A stretch of DNA of 10,318 nt. Origin: Gammaproteobacteria bacterium (GTDB lineage: Bacteria; Pseudomonadota; Gammaproteobacteria; Arenicellales; Arenicellaceae). The notes under the pieces are model-generated. The model searched no databases, had not been told where the DNA came from, and saw only the letters and a program-made list of their open reading frames with translations. Positions 1 through 6,190 of this stretch are shown piece by piece; within the stretch, counting starts at the first letter, position 1; each line of letters opens with the position of its first letter. Where the stretch lies: NCBI GenBank assembly GCA_030426005.1, contig JAUHZM010000089.1, positions 1 to 10,318 of the forward strand, in the 5' to 3' direction. The position numbers and the translations under genes were made by a program.

Positions 1-984
1 AGTGCCGGCGAACACGGCTATTTTGAGCGTACTGACAGTCCGGATACGGCCGGGCCAGCTAGTTTGATTTTCCTGCAACAGGCCAAGGATCTACCTAACG
101 AAGTCGCCGTGGTAGTGACCTCCGAGCAGGTTGCGCAACAAATTGTGCCAAATACCAAAGCATTGGTGTTAACAGTGGCCGACGTGCGTTTATGTCAGGC
201 GCTCATGAAGCGTCGATTCGATCCGTATTTAAATACCGACAATGAGTGGGAAGCGATTCACCCAAGTGCTGTTATTCATGCCAGCGCCACCATTGCTAAA
301 GGTTGCCGCATCGGTCCAAACGTGGTGATCGGTGCCGATTGCGATTTGGCTGAAAATGTCATTGTGCGGGCGAATGCGGTTATTGAGCATGGTGTGCGCA
401 TTGGGCGCGACAGTGTTATTCATCCCAATGTCAATATTGGGTATAACTCCCAATTGGGTGAGCGCGTGAATATTCAAGCCGGCGCAATCATCGGCGGCGA
501 AGGCTTCGGCTTTGTGCCAAATAAAGAGGGGCAATATCAGCCGGTACCGCACACTGGATTTGTCAAATTGAATGACGATGTACACATCGGCTCGAATACC
601 TGTATCGATCGCGGTACCTATGGTGTGACTGAACTTGGCGTTGGGGTTAAGGTCGATAATCTAGTGCACGTGGCTCACAATGTTCAAGTTGGTGAGAACA
701 CCCTATTGATCGCGCAAACCGGTGTGGCCGGTTCCAGCCGCATTGGGCGCCATGTTATTACTTCAGGACAAGTTGGCATCCTTGATCACAAAATTGTCCC
801 AGACCACACGATTTTATTGCACCGAGCTGGCGTTACGGAAGACATCCCAACCGGTGGTAAGTATGCAGGCACACCAGCACAACCCCTCAAAGAGTATGTT
901 CGCAACATTACACTGTCTAAGAAGGTGGCGAAACTGGAGCGGCAATTGCAAAAGCTGCAAGCGAAACTGGATGCCGCAGACTGA
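1..984 (+). CDS. lpxD: UDP-3-O-acylglucosamine N-acyltransferase LpxD, 5' end missing
   Basis: LpxD transfers a 3-hydroxyacyl chain from acyl-ACP to the 2-amino group of UDP-3-O-acylglucosamine, a cytoplasmic step of lipid A synthesis. The frame is open from base 1, and the codons before the TTG at 64 read AGPASLIFL, matching the family's AGPGDISFL segment. The gene therefore starts outside the window and the TTG is not its start. About 327 residues are visible, so probably only 10-20 are missing. A long run of hexapeptide repeats (left-handed beta helix) covers about 250-840. Family signatures are GGEGFGF (493-513), IDRGTYG, and DNLVHVAHNV, whose HNV histidine (codon 676-678) matches the catalytic His of E. 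coli LpxD. The end is a charged coiled coil (KKVAKLERQLQKLQ). The next gene overlaps the stop by one base (TGATG). It lacks the usual fabZ-lpxA neighbours, so it could be a second lpxD copy. Family assignment is sure; paralogue status is a guess. Confidence 0.93.
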   Translation, partial: SAGEHGYFERTDSPDTAGPASLIFLQQAKDLPNEVAVVVTSEQVAQQIVPNTKALVLTVADVRLCQALMKRRFDPYLNTDNEWEAIHPSAVIHASATIAKGCRIGPNVVIGADCDLAENVIVRANAVIEHGVRIGRDSVIHPNVNIGYNSQLGERVNIQAGAIIGGEGFGFVPNKEGQYQPVPHTGFVKLNDDVHIGSNTCIDRGTYGVTELGVGVKVDNLVHVAHNVQVGENTLLIAQTGVAGSSRIGRHVITSGQVGILDHKIVPDHTILLHRAGVTEDIPTGGKYAGTPAQPLKEYVRNITLSKKVAKLERQLQKLQAKLDAAD

Positions 985-1643
985 TGGCTGAGCGCAAGAC
1001 TGAATTAAAATTCATTCTCATTCCGTATCTGATCAAGTTTTTAATGACCTTGATCACGATGACCTGTCGTGTCCGTTGGCACAACAAAGTGGTGTTGGAC
1101 GAGCTCACCGAACAGCAGCAAGCCTGGATTTTGAGCATGTGGCATAACTGTTCGACCTTTGCGCCGTGGGCGATGCGTAATCGGGGGCTCACCTGCATGG
1201 TCAGTGCCAGCCGTGATGGCGAGTACGTGGCGCGACTCGGTGCTTTGTTTGGCAACGATACGGTGCGCGGGTCTAGTTCCAAAGGGTCTTCGGGTGCAAC
1301 CCGAGCCGTGTTGAAGCTACTACGCAGCGGCAAGGCCGTGGCACTGACGCCGGATGGGCCGCGGGGCCCTAAATATCAGGTTCAGCATGGCGTGCTATGG
1401 TTGGCGACCGCAGGGAATGCCCCGATTGTGCCGTTTCATATTGAAGCCAGTCGGCAATGGGTATTAAACAGCTGGGACAATCACCGTTTTCCCAAACCAT
1501 TTTCCACCATTCATATTGGCATGGGTGATCCGGTACACGTGACGCGTGAGGAGTTCAAACAGGACCCAGAAGCGGCCGCCGAGAAGGTTCGCGCAGCCAT
1601 GATGCAAAATGTGGATGCCCTAAAACAAGCCGCAGGCCAGTAA
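984..1643 (+). CDS. DUF374-type lysophospholipid acyltransferase family protein, possible lipid A secondary acyltransferase (LpxJ-like)
   Basis: This 219-residue protein belongs to the DUF374 branch of the LPLAT acyltransferase superfamily. An N-terminal hydrophobic segment (about residues 9-27) suggests association with the inner membrane. Visible family motifs in order are MWHNC with His54, SASRDGEY (74-81), RGSSSKG (95-101), TPDGPRGPKY (122-131), and SWDNHRFPKPF (163-173). The classical HX4D aspartate after His54 is absent, as is normal for this branch. DUF374 proteins include LpxJ, the Kdo-dependent secondary lipid A acyltransferase of Helicobacter/Campylobacter. The ATG overlaps the lpxD stop, implying translational coupling and a role in acylating lipid A or a related glycolipid. 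Family is well supported; the LpxJ-like role is inferred from position. No good Shine-Dalgarno is needed if translation is coupled. Confidence 0.88.
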   Translation: MAERKTELKFILIPYLIKFLMTLITMTCRVRWHNKVVLDELTEQQQAWILSMWHNCSTFAPWAMRNRGLTCMVSASRDGEYVARLGALFGNDTVRGSSSKGSSGATRAVLKLLRSGKAVALTPDGPRGPKYQVQHGVLWLATAGNAPIVPFHIEASRQWVLNSWDNHRFPKPFSTIHIGMGDPVHVTREEFKQDPEAAAEKVRAAMMQNVDALKQAAGQ

Positions 1644-1653
1644 ATAATCCCCG

Positions 1654-2118
1654 ATGCGTATTCTGTTTATTTGTACCCATAATCGCTGTCGCAGTATCTT
1701 GGCTGAGGCGATTGCTAATCAGCTAGGTGGTGGTCAATTGATCGCGGCCAGCGCAGGCAGTGCGCCGCAAGGCGAAGTGCATCCGCTGTCGTTACACTAT
1801 TTGGATCAACACGGGTTTACCACCGACGGCCTTCGTAGCCAGTCGTGGCACGATTTCGAAGACTTTAAACCGGACGCGATTTTGACCTTATGTGACTCCG
1901 CTGCCGAAGAAACCTGCCCGGTCTGGTTTGGTGAATCGACGCAAGTGCACTGGGGGATCCCGGAACAAGAAGATCTGACGAGCCAGAAAGCTGCGTTCGA
2001 CAGGACAATCGCCCTGCTGACGCAACGTGTTCGAGCCTTGAGCGAGTTGGATGTGACGGATGGCCGCGAAGCGCTGCGGCAATCTTTGTTAGCGATTGCG
2101 GAACGATACCCAGCCTGA
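1654..2118 (+). CDS. arsC: Arsenate reductase ArsC, thioredoxin/LMW-PTP type
   Basis: A 154-residue cytoplasmic protein of the low-molecular-weight tyrosine phosphatase fold. The N-terminal P-loop has Cys7, Arg13 and Ser14 (CX5RS, in ICTHNRCRSILAEA). The resolving cysteines expected in thioredoxin-coupled arsenate reductases are present as Cys80 and Cys88 (TLCDSAAEETCPVWFG), equivalent to Cys82 and Cys89 of the staphylococcal enzyme. It should reduce arsenate to arsenite through a Cys7-Cys80-Cys88 relay. The general-acid loop is odd: relatives read HWG-x-x-DP, but here it is HWGIPEQED, so the aspartate-proline pair appears as Glu-Gln. No arsR, arsB or acr3 is nearby; instead the gene follows the lipid acyltransferase by 10 bases, probably in one transcript. 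Another phosphatase-like role is possible. It converges with the SPOR gene across only 4 bases. Confidence 0.85.
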   Translation: MRILFICTHNRCRSILAEAIANQLGGGQLIAASAGSAPQGEVHPLSLHYLDQHGFTTDGLRSQSWHDFEDFKPDAILTLCDSAAEETCPVWFGESTQVHWGIPEQEDLTSQKAAFDRTIALLTQRVRALSELDVTDGREALRQSLLAIAERYPA

Positions 2119-2122
2119 ACAA

Positions 2123-2707
2123 CTAGTTTTTGACTGAATACACCATGGGCCGCACGCCAGCGCGCTGCAACTGGTTCTTAGCCGTTTTGGCTTTGCGGCG
2201 GTCCGGGTACGGGCCGAGTCGCACGCGATAAAATGTGCCTGTCTCTGGCGACGTGCGAACCTGTGTGATCGATTTGAAACCTTTAAGCGCCAAGCGTGCG
2301 CGTAGCTTTTCTGCATCTGCTTGGTTTCGAAACGACGCTGCTTGCACGTAGTAAGTCAGGTTGGAATCAGTACGTGACGGGGCCGCCTCCGGTAAATCAT
2401 CCGGCATTACTTTTTCAATGTCTGGTAACACCGAATAAAAATCGAACTCTTTCTCAGTACTCTCTTTCTCAACCAGTTCGGCGATGGCCTCGTCGTCATC
2501 CACCGGTTCGCTGTCAAAATTCTCGAGCAGTGCGCGTAATCCCGAGCCTAGACCGGAATCATTGTTCTGCGCACCCGAGAGCAGTTTCCCCAGGATAACC
2601 CCAGTAACAAGCACCACCAGCAATAGTCCCCACGGAATGTTGCGCGGTTTGGAGCGGCGGCTGGCGGTCTTGGCAGGTTTCTTTTTAATACGTCGTGCTT
2701 GTGGCAT
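2123..2707 (-). CDS. SPOR-domain inner-membrane protein (FtsN-like)
   Basis: A 194-residue bitopic membrane protein. A very basic cytoplasmic tail (RRIKKKPAKTASRRSKPR) precedes one transmembrane helix at about residues 24-43. An acidic periplasmic linker follows, then a C-terminal SPOR domain (about 118-194, beginning YYVQAASFRNQADAEKLRARL and including RVRLGPYPDRRKA). SPOR domains bind denuded peptidoglycan glycan strands at the division septum. The segment FDFYSVLPDIEKVMP (88-102) is a conserved short motif in the SPOR proteins encoded next to argS in Gammaproteobacteria. It lies 24 bases after argS on the same strand, so the two are likely cotranscribed. It could be the cell-division protein FtsN or a paralogue; sequence alone does not decide. 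No clear Shine-Dalgarno was seen before the ATG. Confidence 0.87.
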   Translation of the reverse strand: MPQARRIKKKPAKTASRRSKPRNIPWGLLLVVLVTGVILGKLLSGAQNNDSGLGSGLRALLENFDSEPVDDDEAIAELVEKESTEKEFDFYSVLPDIEKVMPDDLPEAAPSRTDSNLTYYVQAASFRNQADAEKLRARLALKGFKSITQVRTSPETGTFYRVRLGPYPDRRKAKTAKNQLQRAGVRPMVYSVKN

Positions 2708-2731
2708 GGCAAGCGAGAACCCGGAGTTTAA

Positions 2732-4474
2732 TTACATCGATTCAGGTGCGCCAACACCAAGCACGCTCAATCCATTGCGCAGGACTTGTCGGGTGGCGGC
2801 ACACAAGGTCAGCATAGCTTGCCGTGCTTCCGGCTCTGCATCAAGAATCTTGCTCGCATTGTAATATGCGTGAAAGGCCGTCGCGACATCGCGCAGATAG
2901 TAGCTAACCTGATGCGGCTCATAGTTAGCTGCGGCACTTTGAATCAGTTCTGGGAAGCGCGCTAATAACGTCAGTAATGCGATTTCATGCTCACCATCCA
3001 ACACGGCTAATTGCTCGCCTTCCGCTGCTTTAAACTGAATGTCGCGTTCTGCCGCGTTATCAAAGATACGACAGATTCGTGCGTGTGCGTATTGCACGTA
3101 GTACATCGGGTTCTCATTGCTGTGCGACTTGGCGAGATCAAGATCGAAGTCCATGTGCTGCTCTGATTTACGCTGGGCGTAAAAGAAGCGTGCGGCGTCC
3201 GAACCAATCTCATCACGCAAATCGCGTAAGGTCACAAATTCGCCTTTGCGTGTCGACATAGGCACTTTTTCGCCATTGCGCCAAAGAACAGCAAACTGTA
3301 CCAGTAATACTTTGAGCTTTTCCGAATCTAAGCCCAGCGCCTGTAACGCCGCGACCACACGCGGAATATAACCGTGGTGGTCTGAGCCCCAGACATTGAT
3401 GGCTAAATCAAAGCCACGTTCCAATTTATCTGCGTGGTACGCAATGTCGGAAGCAAAATAGGTCGGCTGACCGTTTTCGCGCACGACCACGCGATCTTTT
3501 TCATCGCCATAGGCCGTGGTCTTAAACCACAGGGCACCACCTTTCTCATAAATGTCGCCAGACGCTTGTAGCTTTTTGACCACGGCATCGACTTTACCGT
3601 CGGTGTACAGCGAACGCTCTGAGAACCAAGTGTCGTAGTGCACGCCAAACTCGCCAAGGTCTTGGCGAATGTCGTCCAGAATCGTGTTTAAGGCTAACTC
3701 GAAAAACACGCCAAAACCGGCTTCGCCCAGACGGCTTTTTGCCAGTGCGATAACGGCGTCTAGTGCAGCTTCCAACTCCAGTTCGCCACGTGCTTGGGTA
3801 ATATCCTCTGCACTGACAACGTAAGCGTCGCCATGTTCAGCAGCGAGCTGATTACCCATCTCGACCACATAGTCGCCTTGGTACGCGTTCTCTGGCAGGG
3901 TGGTGTCGATGCCATTGGCTTGCAGATAGCGAATCCACACACTGACGCCCAGAATATCCATCTGACGTCCGGCATCGTTAACGTAATACTCGCGTTCGAC
4001 GGCATGCCCGGCGGCACTCAAGACGCGCGCAAGCGCATCACCATACGCGGCACCGCGGCCATGGCCAACGTGCAGCGGACCGGTCGGGTTGGCAGATACA
4101 AACTCAACCATGACCTTCTGCCCAGAGCCTGCAGGCGCTAAGCCATACTGATCACCTGCTGCAAGCACATTGCTGACGACCGCATAGCGTGCGCTGGTAT
4201 CTAGAAAGACATTGATAAACCCAGGGCCAGCGATCTCGACTTTGGTAATCAAGTCATCCGCTGGCAACGCGGCCACAACCAACTCAGCCAGTTCACGTGG
4301 ATTACGGCGCGCAGGTTTAGCCAGGGTCATGGCAACGTTGGTAGCGAAGTCACCATGCTCACGCTGCCGAGTCCGTTCAAACATCAGCGTAATCTGGTGA
4401 TCTGACGGAATGACTTGGTCGGCTTTGAGCTGTTCAATAGCTTGGCTGAACAGCGAATGTAGTTGGTCTTTCAA
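2732..4474 (-). CDS. argS: Arginyl-tRNA synthetase
   Basis: A 580-residue class I aminoacyl-tRNA synthetase that charges tRNA-Arg, close in length to E. coli ArgRS. Visible are the N-terminal ArgRS additional domain (to about residue 110), the HIGH-type signature HVGH (135-138) in the family context SANPTGPLHVGHGRG, the WGSDHHGYI segment (362-370), and the KMSKS-region variant MSTRKG (406-411). The helical DALR anticodon-binding domain runs from about 455 to the end. The start is TTG at 4474: an in-frame TGA lies three codons before it, no ATG intervenes, and MKDQLHSLFSQAIEQL is a normal ArgRS N-terminus. The ribosome site is weak. It stands in an apparent operon with the SPOR gene. Function is essential and the gene looks intact. 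Confidence 0.97.
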   Translation of the reverse strand: MKDQLHSLFSQAIEQLKADQVIPSDHQITLMFERTRQREHGDFATNVAMTLAKPARRNPRELAELVVAALPADDLITKVEIAGPGFINVFLDTSARYAVVSNVLAAGDQYGLAPAGSGQKVMVEFVSANPTGPLHVGHGRGAAYGDALARVLSAAGHAVEREYYVNDAGRQMDILGVSVWIRYLQANGIDTTLPENAYQGDYVVEMGNQLAAEHGDAYVVSAEDITQARGELELEAALDAVIALAKSRLGEAGFGVFFELALNTILDDIRQDLGEFGVHYDTWFSERSLYTDGKVDAVVKKLQASGDIYEKGGALWFKTTAYGDEKDRVVVRENGQPTYFASDIAYHADKLERGFDLAINVWGSDHHGYIPRVVAALQALGLDSEKLKVLLVQFAVLWRNGEKVPMSTRKGEFVTLRDLRDEIGSDAARFFYAQRKSEQHMDFDLDLAKSHSNENPMYYVQYAHARICRIFDNAAERDIQFKAAEGEQLAVLDGEHEIALLTLLARFPELIQSAAANYEPHQVSYYLRDVATAFHAYYNASKILDAEPEARQAMLTLCAATRQVLRNGLSVLGVGAPESM

Positions 4475-4495
4475 GGGAATATCTCAGTTGGCACA

Positions 4496-4564
4496 TTAGC
4501 CCAAAATTTCGAGCAGCGATTTTAACCCGTCACGCAGTGATAAGACAGGCTCGAAACCGCGTTT
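4496..4564 (-). pseudogene. Possible C-terminal remnant of an extended-SDR sugar-nucleotide epimerase/dehydratase
   Basis: Immediately after the MBL stop codon (TAA at 4567-4565), and in the same frame, 22 codons read KRGFEPVLSLRDG followed by LKSLLEILG and TAA. This resembles the last helix region of NAD-dependent epimerases/dehydratases, which often end in a pattern like LGFxPxxSLxxGLxxxxE. There is no start codon and nothing else of such a gene, because the MBL gene occupies the upstream side. The most economical reading is a deletion that removed the gene body. Its stop lies 21 bases before the argS TTG, a normal operon spacing for an intact former neighbour. The frame is short, so chance resemblance cannot be excluded. 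Confidence 0.33.
4519..4524 (-). promoter_or_regulatory. Weak candidate -10 element for argS
   Basis: On the minus strand the bases read TAAAAT, five of six matches to TATAAT, about 45 bases before the argS start. No convincing -35 hexamer lies 16-18 bases upstream, so this is only a suggestion of where argS transcription could begin if it is not read from the MBL gene. Confidence 0.2.
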
Positions 4565-5512
4565 TTATGCGGCACGTTTGTGTTGCCACCAAAACGCCAG
4601 CCCTTGAGCATTCAGGCCCGCATCAAGCTTAAGCCAATGGCGCGCGGTGGACTCATCCACGCCCGGTACCTCGTTCAAGCAACGTTGTGTGAGGTAATCC
4701 AGCAAGCGTGCACTGAGGTCAGCTTCGAAATCGTCTCCGCTTTCCGCCGCCTGTTTCGTCAACATGACATAGTCGTCGATTTGTTCATGCAGTCCGGCAA
4801 TGTGCGCTGATGTTGGCTGGAAGGCGCCGTAGTGTGTCAAATACAGAGTCTCTGGTTGGTAGGCCATGACTTTGTCGATGGACGCGTGCAGTGCGTCTGG
4901 GTTGAACTGCACAGGCGTGGTGGTGGGCATCAAAAATGCCTTACCGTCTGCGCGCAAGGCTCGGTAGGCAATACCTAAAGTGTCGCCGGTAAAGACGCTG
5001 TTACTGTTGTGGTCCACAATGCAGTGGTGATGACTGGCATGGCCTGGTGTGTCTAGAAAGGTCAGTTTGCGGCCATTAAAGTCACGTGATTCGCCGTCTT
5101 CCGGTTGCCACATGCGGTTAGCATCAATTGGAATGATCTCGCCATACAGTTTGGCAAACTCAGCCTCACCGTATACAGCGCTGGCGCCTGCTACCAGCTT
5201 TCTCGGGTCGGCCATATGACGTGCGCCGCGCGGATGCACGACCAGCGTGGCATTCGCACAGCGTTGCATCAACGCGCCAGCCCCACCGGCGTGATCAAGA
5301 TGAATGTGTGTCAGAATGATTAAGTCGACATGTTCAAAAGACAATCCTTGTGCTTTTAAGGCAGCCTCAACCTGTGGGACTGAAAATACTGTGCCGGTGT
5401 CGATAATGGCGATTCGATCACCGGATCGTAATAGATGAATCGACGCCAGTTCAGGCTCATAGTAAAGCGCGTCGAGTGTGACGATCTCGGCATGCGGTTG
5501 ATGTGTGGACAT
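4565..5512 (-). CDS. MBL-fold metallo-hydrolase
   Basis: A 315-residue metallo-beta-lactamase-fold hydrolase with a complete dinuclear metal site: HIHLDH (69-74), His158 in DTPGHASHH, Asp177 in FTGDT, and His217 in LTHYG. The N-terminal part (YYEPELASIHLLRSGDRIAIIDTG) is typical of soluble hydrolases of the glyoxalase-II-like MBL group. A C-terminal helical region of about 90 residues follows the core. No signal peptide is seen, so it is probably cytoplasmic. The ATG at 5512 is preferred over an in-frame ATG at 5560, because the family-like sequence begins just after the former and the bases before the latter contain no ribosome site. It is divergent from the bufferin genes. Substrate unknown; thioesters such as acyl or glutathione esters are possible but not shown. 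Confidence 0.87.
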   Translation of the reverse strand: MSTHQPHAEIVTLDALYYEPELASIHLLRSGDRIAIIDTGTVFSVPQVEAALKAQGLSFEHVDLIILTHIHLDHAGGAGALMQRCANATLVVHPRGARHMADPRKLVAGASAVYGEAEFAKLYGEIIPIDANRMWQPEDGESRDFNGRKLTFLDTPGHASHHHCIVDHNSNSVFTGDTLGIAYRALRADGKAFLMPTTTPVQFNPDALHASIDKVMAYQPETLYLTHYGAFQPTSAHIAGLHEQIDDYVMLTKQAAESGDDFEADLSARLLDYLTQRCLNEVPGVDESTARHWLKLDAGLNAQGLAFWWQHKRAA

Positions 5513-5567
5513 GTTGCTTTGCTCGATAAAAGTGGAATTGTGGAAAAAACGTGTAAGCATCCGCGGA

Positions 5568-5607
5568 GGTTGCGGTTCTTATGAAGTGTAACATTTGATA
5601 AGCAACC
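5568..5607. promoter_or_regulatory. Imperfect dyad in the divergent MBL/bufferin control region
   Basis: GGTTCTTAT (5574-5582) and ATAAGCAACC (5598-5607) form nine pairs with one bulged C, around a 15-base centre. A second left arm, GGTTGC (5568-5573), also complements GCAACC (5602-5607). It lies between the divergent MBL and bufferin starts, where an operator for either gene would be expected. No regulator is encoded in the window, and no confident promoter hexamers were found. Confidence 0.35.
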
Positions 5608-5628
5608 ACGATGAGGAGTGTGCTCACC

Positions 5629-6030
5629 ATGCAAAGCAAGCGTAATAAATCCGCCCAAGTCAGTTTCAATGCCGCGATCGCCAGTTCGATTCTCTCTGCG
5701 GCTTTACTCAGTGCCGCGCCGTTGGCGCAGGCTAGTTCGTCCACTGAACGTTGTGCTGACGTGGTCAAAGGTGGTAAAAATGATTGTGCCATCAAGGCTC
5801 TAGGCACCTCGTGTCAGGGATCGGCTCCCGAAGACAACACACGTGGTGCATGGATTAAAGTGCCTGCGGGTACTTGTGGCAATATCGTCGCAATCTGTGC
5901 CGGCGATGCTGATGCGCCATCTGGTACCGATGAGAAACGACTGGCTAAATCGTGTAAGCGAATTGCGGAACAACAAGACGCGTCGGTTGTCGGTGGTCGA
6001 CTGGTCGATAAGCACGGCGAATCAATTTAA
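5629..6030 (+). CDS. Divergent bufferin (DUF2282/BufA1-like) precursor with Cys-containing C-terminal extension
   Basis: A 133-residue exported small protein. Residues 1-35 form a Sec signal peptide: a basic start (MQSKRNK), a long Ala/Ser/Leu core, and a cleavage site after AQA (33-35). The mature part follows the bufferin plan ERC-ADVVKGGKNDC-(8)-CQG...AWIKVPAGTC with Cys42, 53, 62 and 83. It then continues for about 50 residues with two more cysteines (Cys90, Cys109), which the neighbouring canonical precursor lacks. Bufferins are periplasmic peptides whose core cysteines are modified by a DUF692 MNIO enzyme, linked to copper. The start at 5629 is chosen because AGGAG (5614-5618) lies ten bases before it; the ATG at 5611 has no ribosome site and would bury that AGGAG. 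It is the first gene of the locus. Family by motif pattern; whether the fused maturase modifies it is inferred. Confidence 0.78.
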   Translation: MQSKRNKSAQVSFNAAIASSILSAALLSAAPLAQASSSTERCADVVKGGKNDCAIKALGTSCQGSAPEDNTRGAWIKVPAGTCGNIVAICAGDADAPSGTDEKRLAKSCKRIAEQQDASVVGGRLVDKHGESI

Positions 6031-6040
6031 CCGTAGGTTG

Positions 6041-6074
6041 CAGTGTCCACGCTCACAAAGGCTGTGGCACACTG
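6041..6074 (+). repeat. Inverted repeat 1 in the spacer between the two bufferin precursors
   Basis: CAGTGTCCAC (6041-6050) pairs with GTGGCACACTG (6064-6074): ten base pairs with one bulged C at 6068 and a 13-base loop. It begins 10 bases after the first precursor's stop codon. No T-run follows, so it is not a standard terminator; an mRNA 3'-end stabiliser or processing structure is possible. Confidence 0.5.
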
Positions 6075-6091
6075 TCGGTCCGTGGTTCGAT

Positions 6092-6119
6092 ACTGCCGGT
6101 GCTCACCGCACCAGGCAGT
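6092..6119 (+). repeat. Inverted repeat 2, strong hairpin in the spacer
   Basis: ACTGCCGGTGC (6092-6102) pairs with GCACC-A-GGCAGT (6108-6119): eleven base pairs, one bulged A at 6113, and a five-base loop TCACC. This is the strongest hairpin seen in the window. It is followed by TAAACAAAAGG rather than a T-run, so an intrinsic terminator is unlikely. Confidence 0.55.
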
Positions 6120-6128
6120 TAAACAAAA

Positions 6129-6158
6129 GGATACTTGCAGTAGATCTAACTAGTATCC
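6129..6158 (+). repeat. Inverted repeat 3, dyad upstream of the canonical bufferin
   Basis: GGATACT (6129-6135) pairs with AGTATCC (6152-6158) around a 16-base centre that itself contains the palindrome AGATCT (6142-6147). It lies about 30 bases before the second precursor's start. It could be an operator or an mRNA leader hairpin; no T-run follows. Confidence 0.45.
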
Positions 6159-6177
6159 AAAAATCCCAAACCAAGAT

Positions 6178-6183
6178 AAGGAG
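6178..6183 (+). promoter_or_regulatory. bufA1: Strong ribosome binding site that fixes the bufA1 start
   Basis: AAGGAG lies seven bases before the ATG at 6191. It is the best Shine-Dalgarno match in the bufferin locus and rules out the longer upstream reading of the same frame. Confidence 0.75.
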
Positions 6184-6190
6184 CAATACT

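Noticed and set aside
229..585. Antisense open frame inside lpxD
   Set aside because: It is a shadow of the hexapeptide-repeat coding sequence; no start signal and no recognisable protein.
2063..2080. GCCGC/GCGGC hairpin near the end of arsC as a terminator
   Set aside because: It is inside the arsC coding sequence with no proper T-run, and is explained by ordinary codons.
3007..4141. Long open frames on both strands inside argS
   Set aside because: They are out-of-frame or antisense shadows of a clearly intact argS and show no ribosome sites or recognisable protein features.
4507..4566. TTTCGAGC (4507-4514) and GCTCGAAA (4549-4556) followed by five Ts, as a terminator
   Set aside because: The loop would be 34 bases and the T-run is separated from the stem; it is also on the strand with no upstream gene. 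Too weak.
5513..5560. ATG at 5560 (minus strand) as start of the MBL gene
   Set aside because: The extra 16 residues are not family-like and the upstream bases carry no Shine-Dalgarno; the ATG at 5512 fits better.
5588..5612. GTAACA-N15-CGAT as an ECF sigma promoter for the bufferin genes
   Set aside because: It resembles ECF promoters seen at some bufferin loci, but transcription would begin at about 5618-5620, cutting off the AGGAG ribosome site. The match is also short. Left unannotated.
5611..5628. ATG at 5611 as start of the first bufferin precursor
   Set aside because: No ribosome site lies before it, and the AGGAG at 5614-5618 serves the ATG at 5629, which begins a normal signal peptide.
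5843..6190. Upstream extension of the bufA1 frame, giving a 212-residue protein
   Set aside because: It overlaps the first precursor in another frame, has no ribosome site and no family-like sequence. A strong AAGGAG and a clear signal peptide place the start at 6191.
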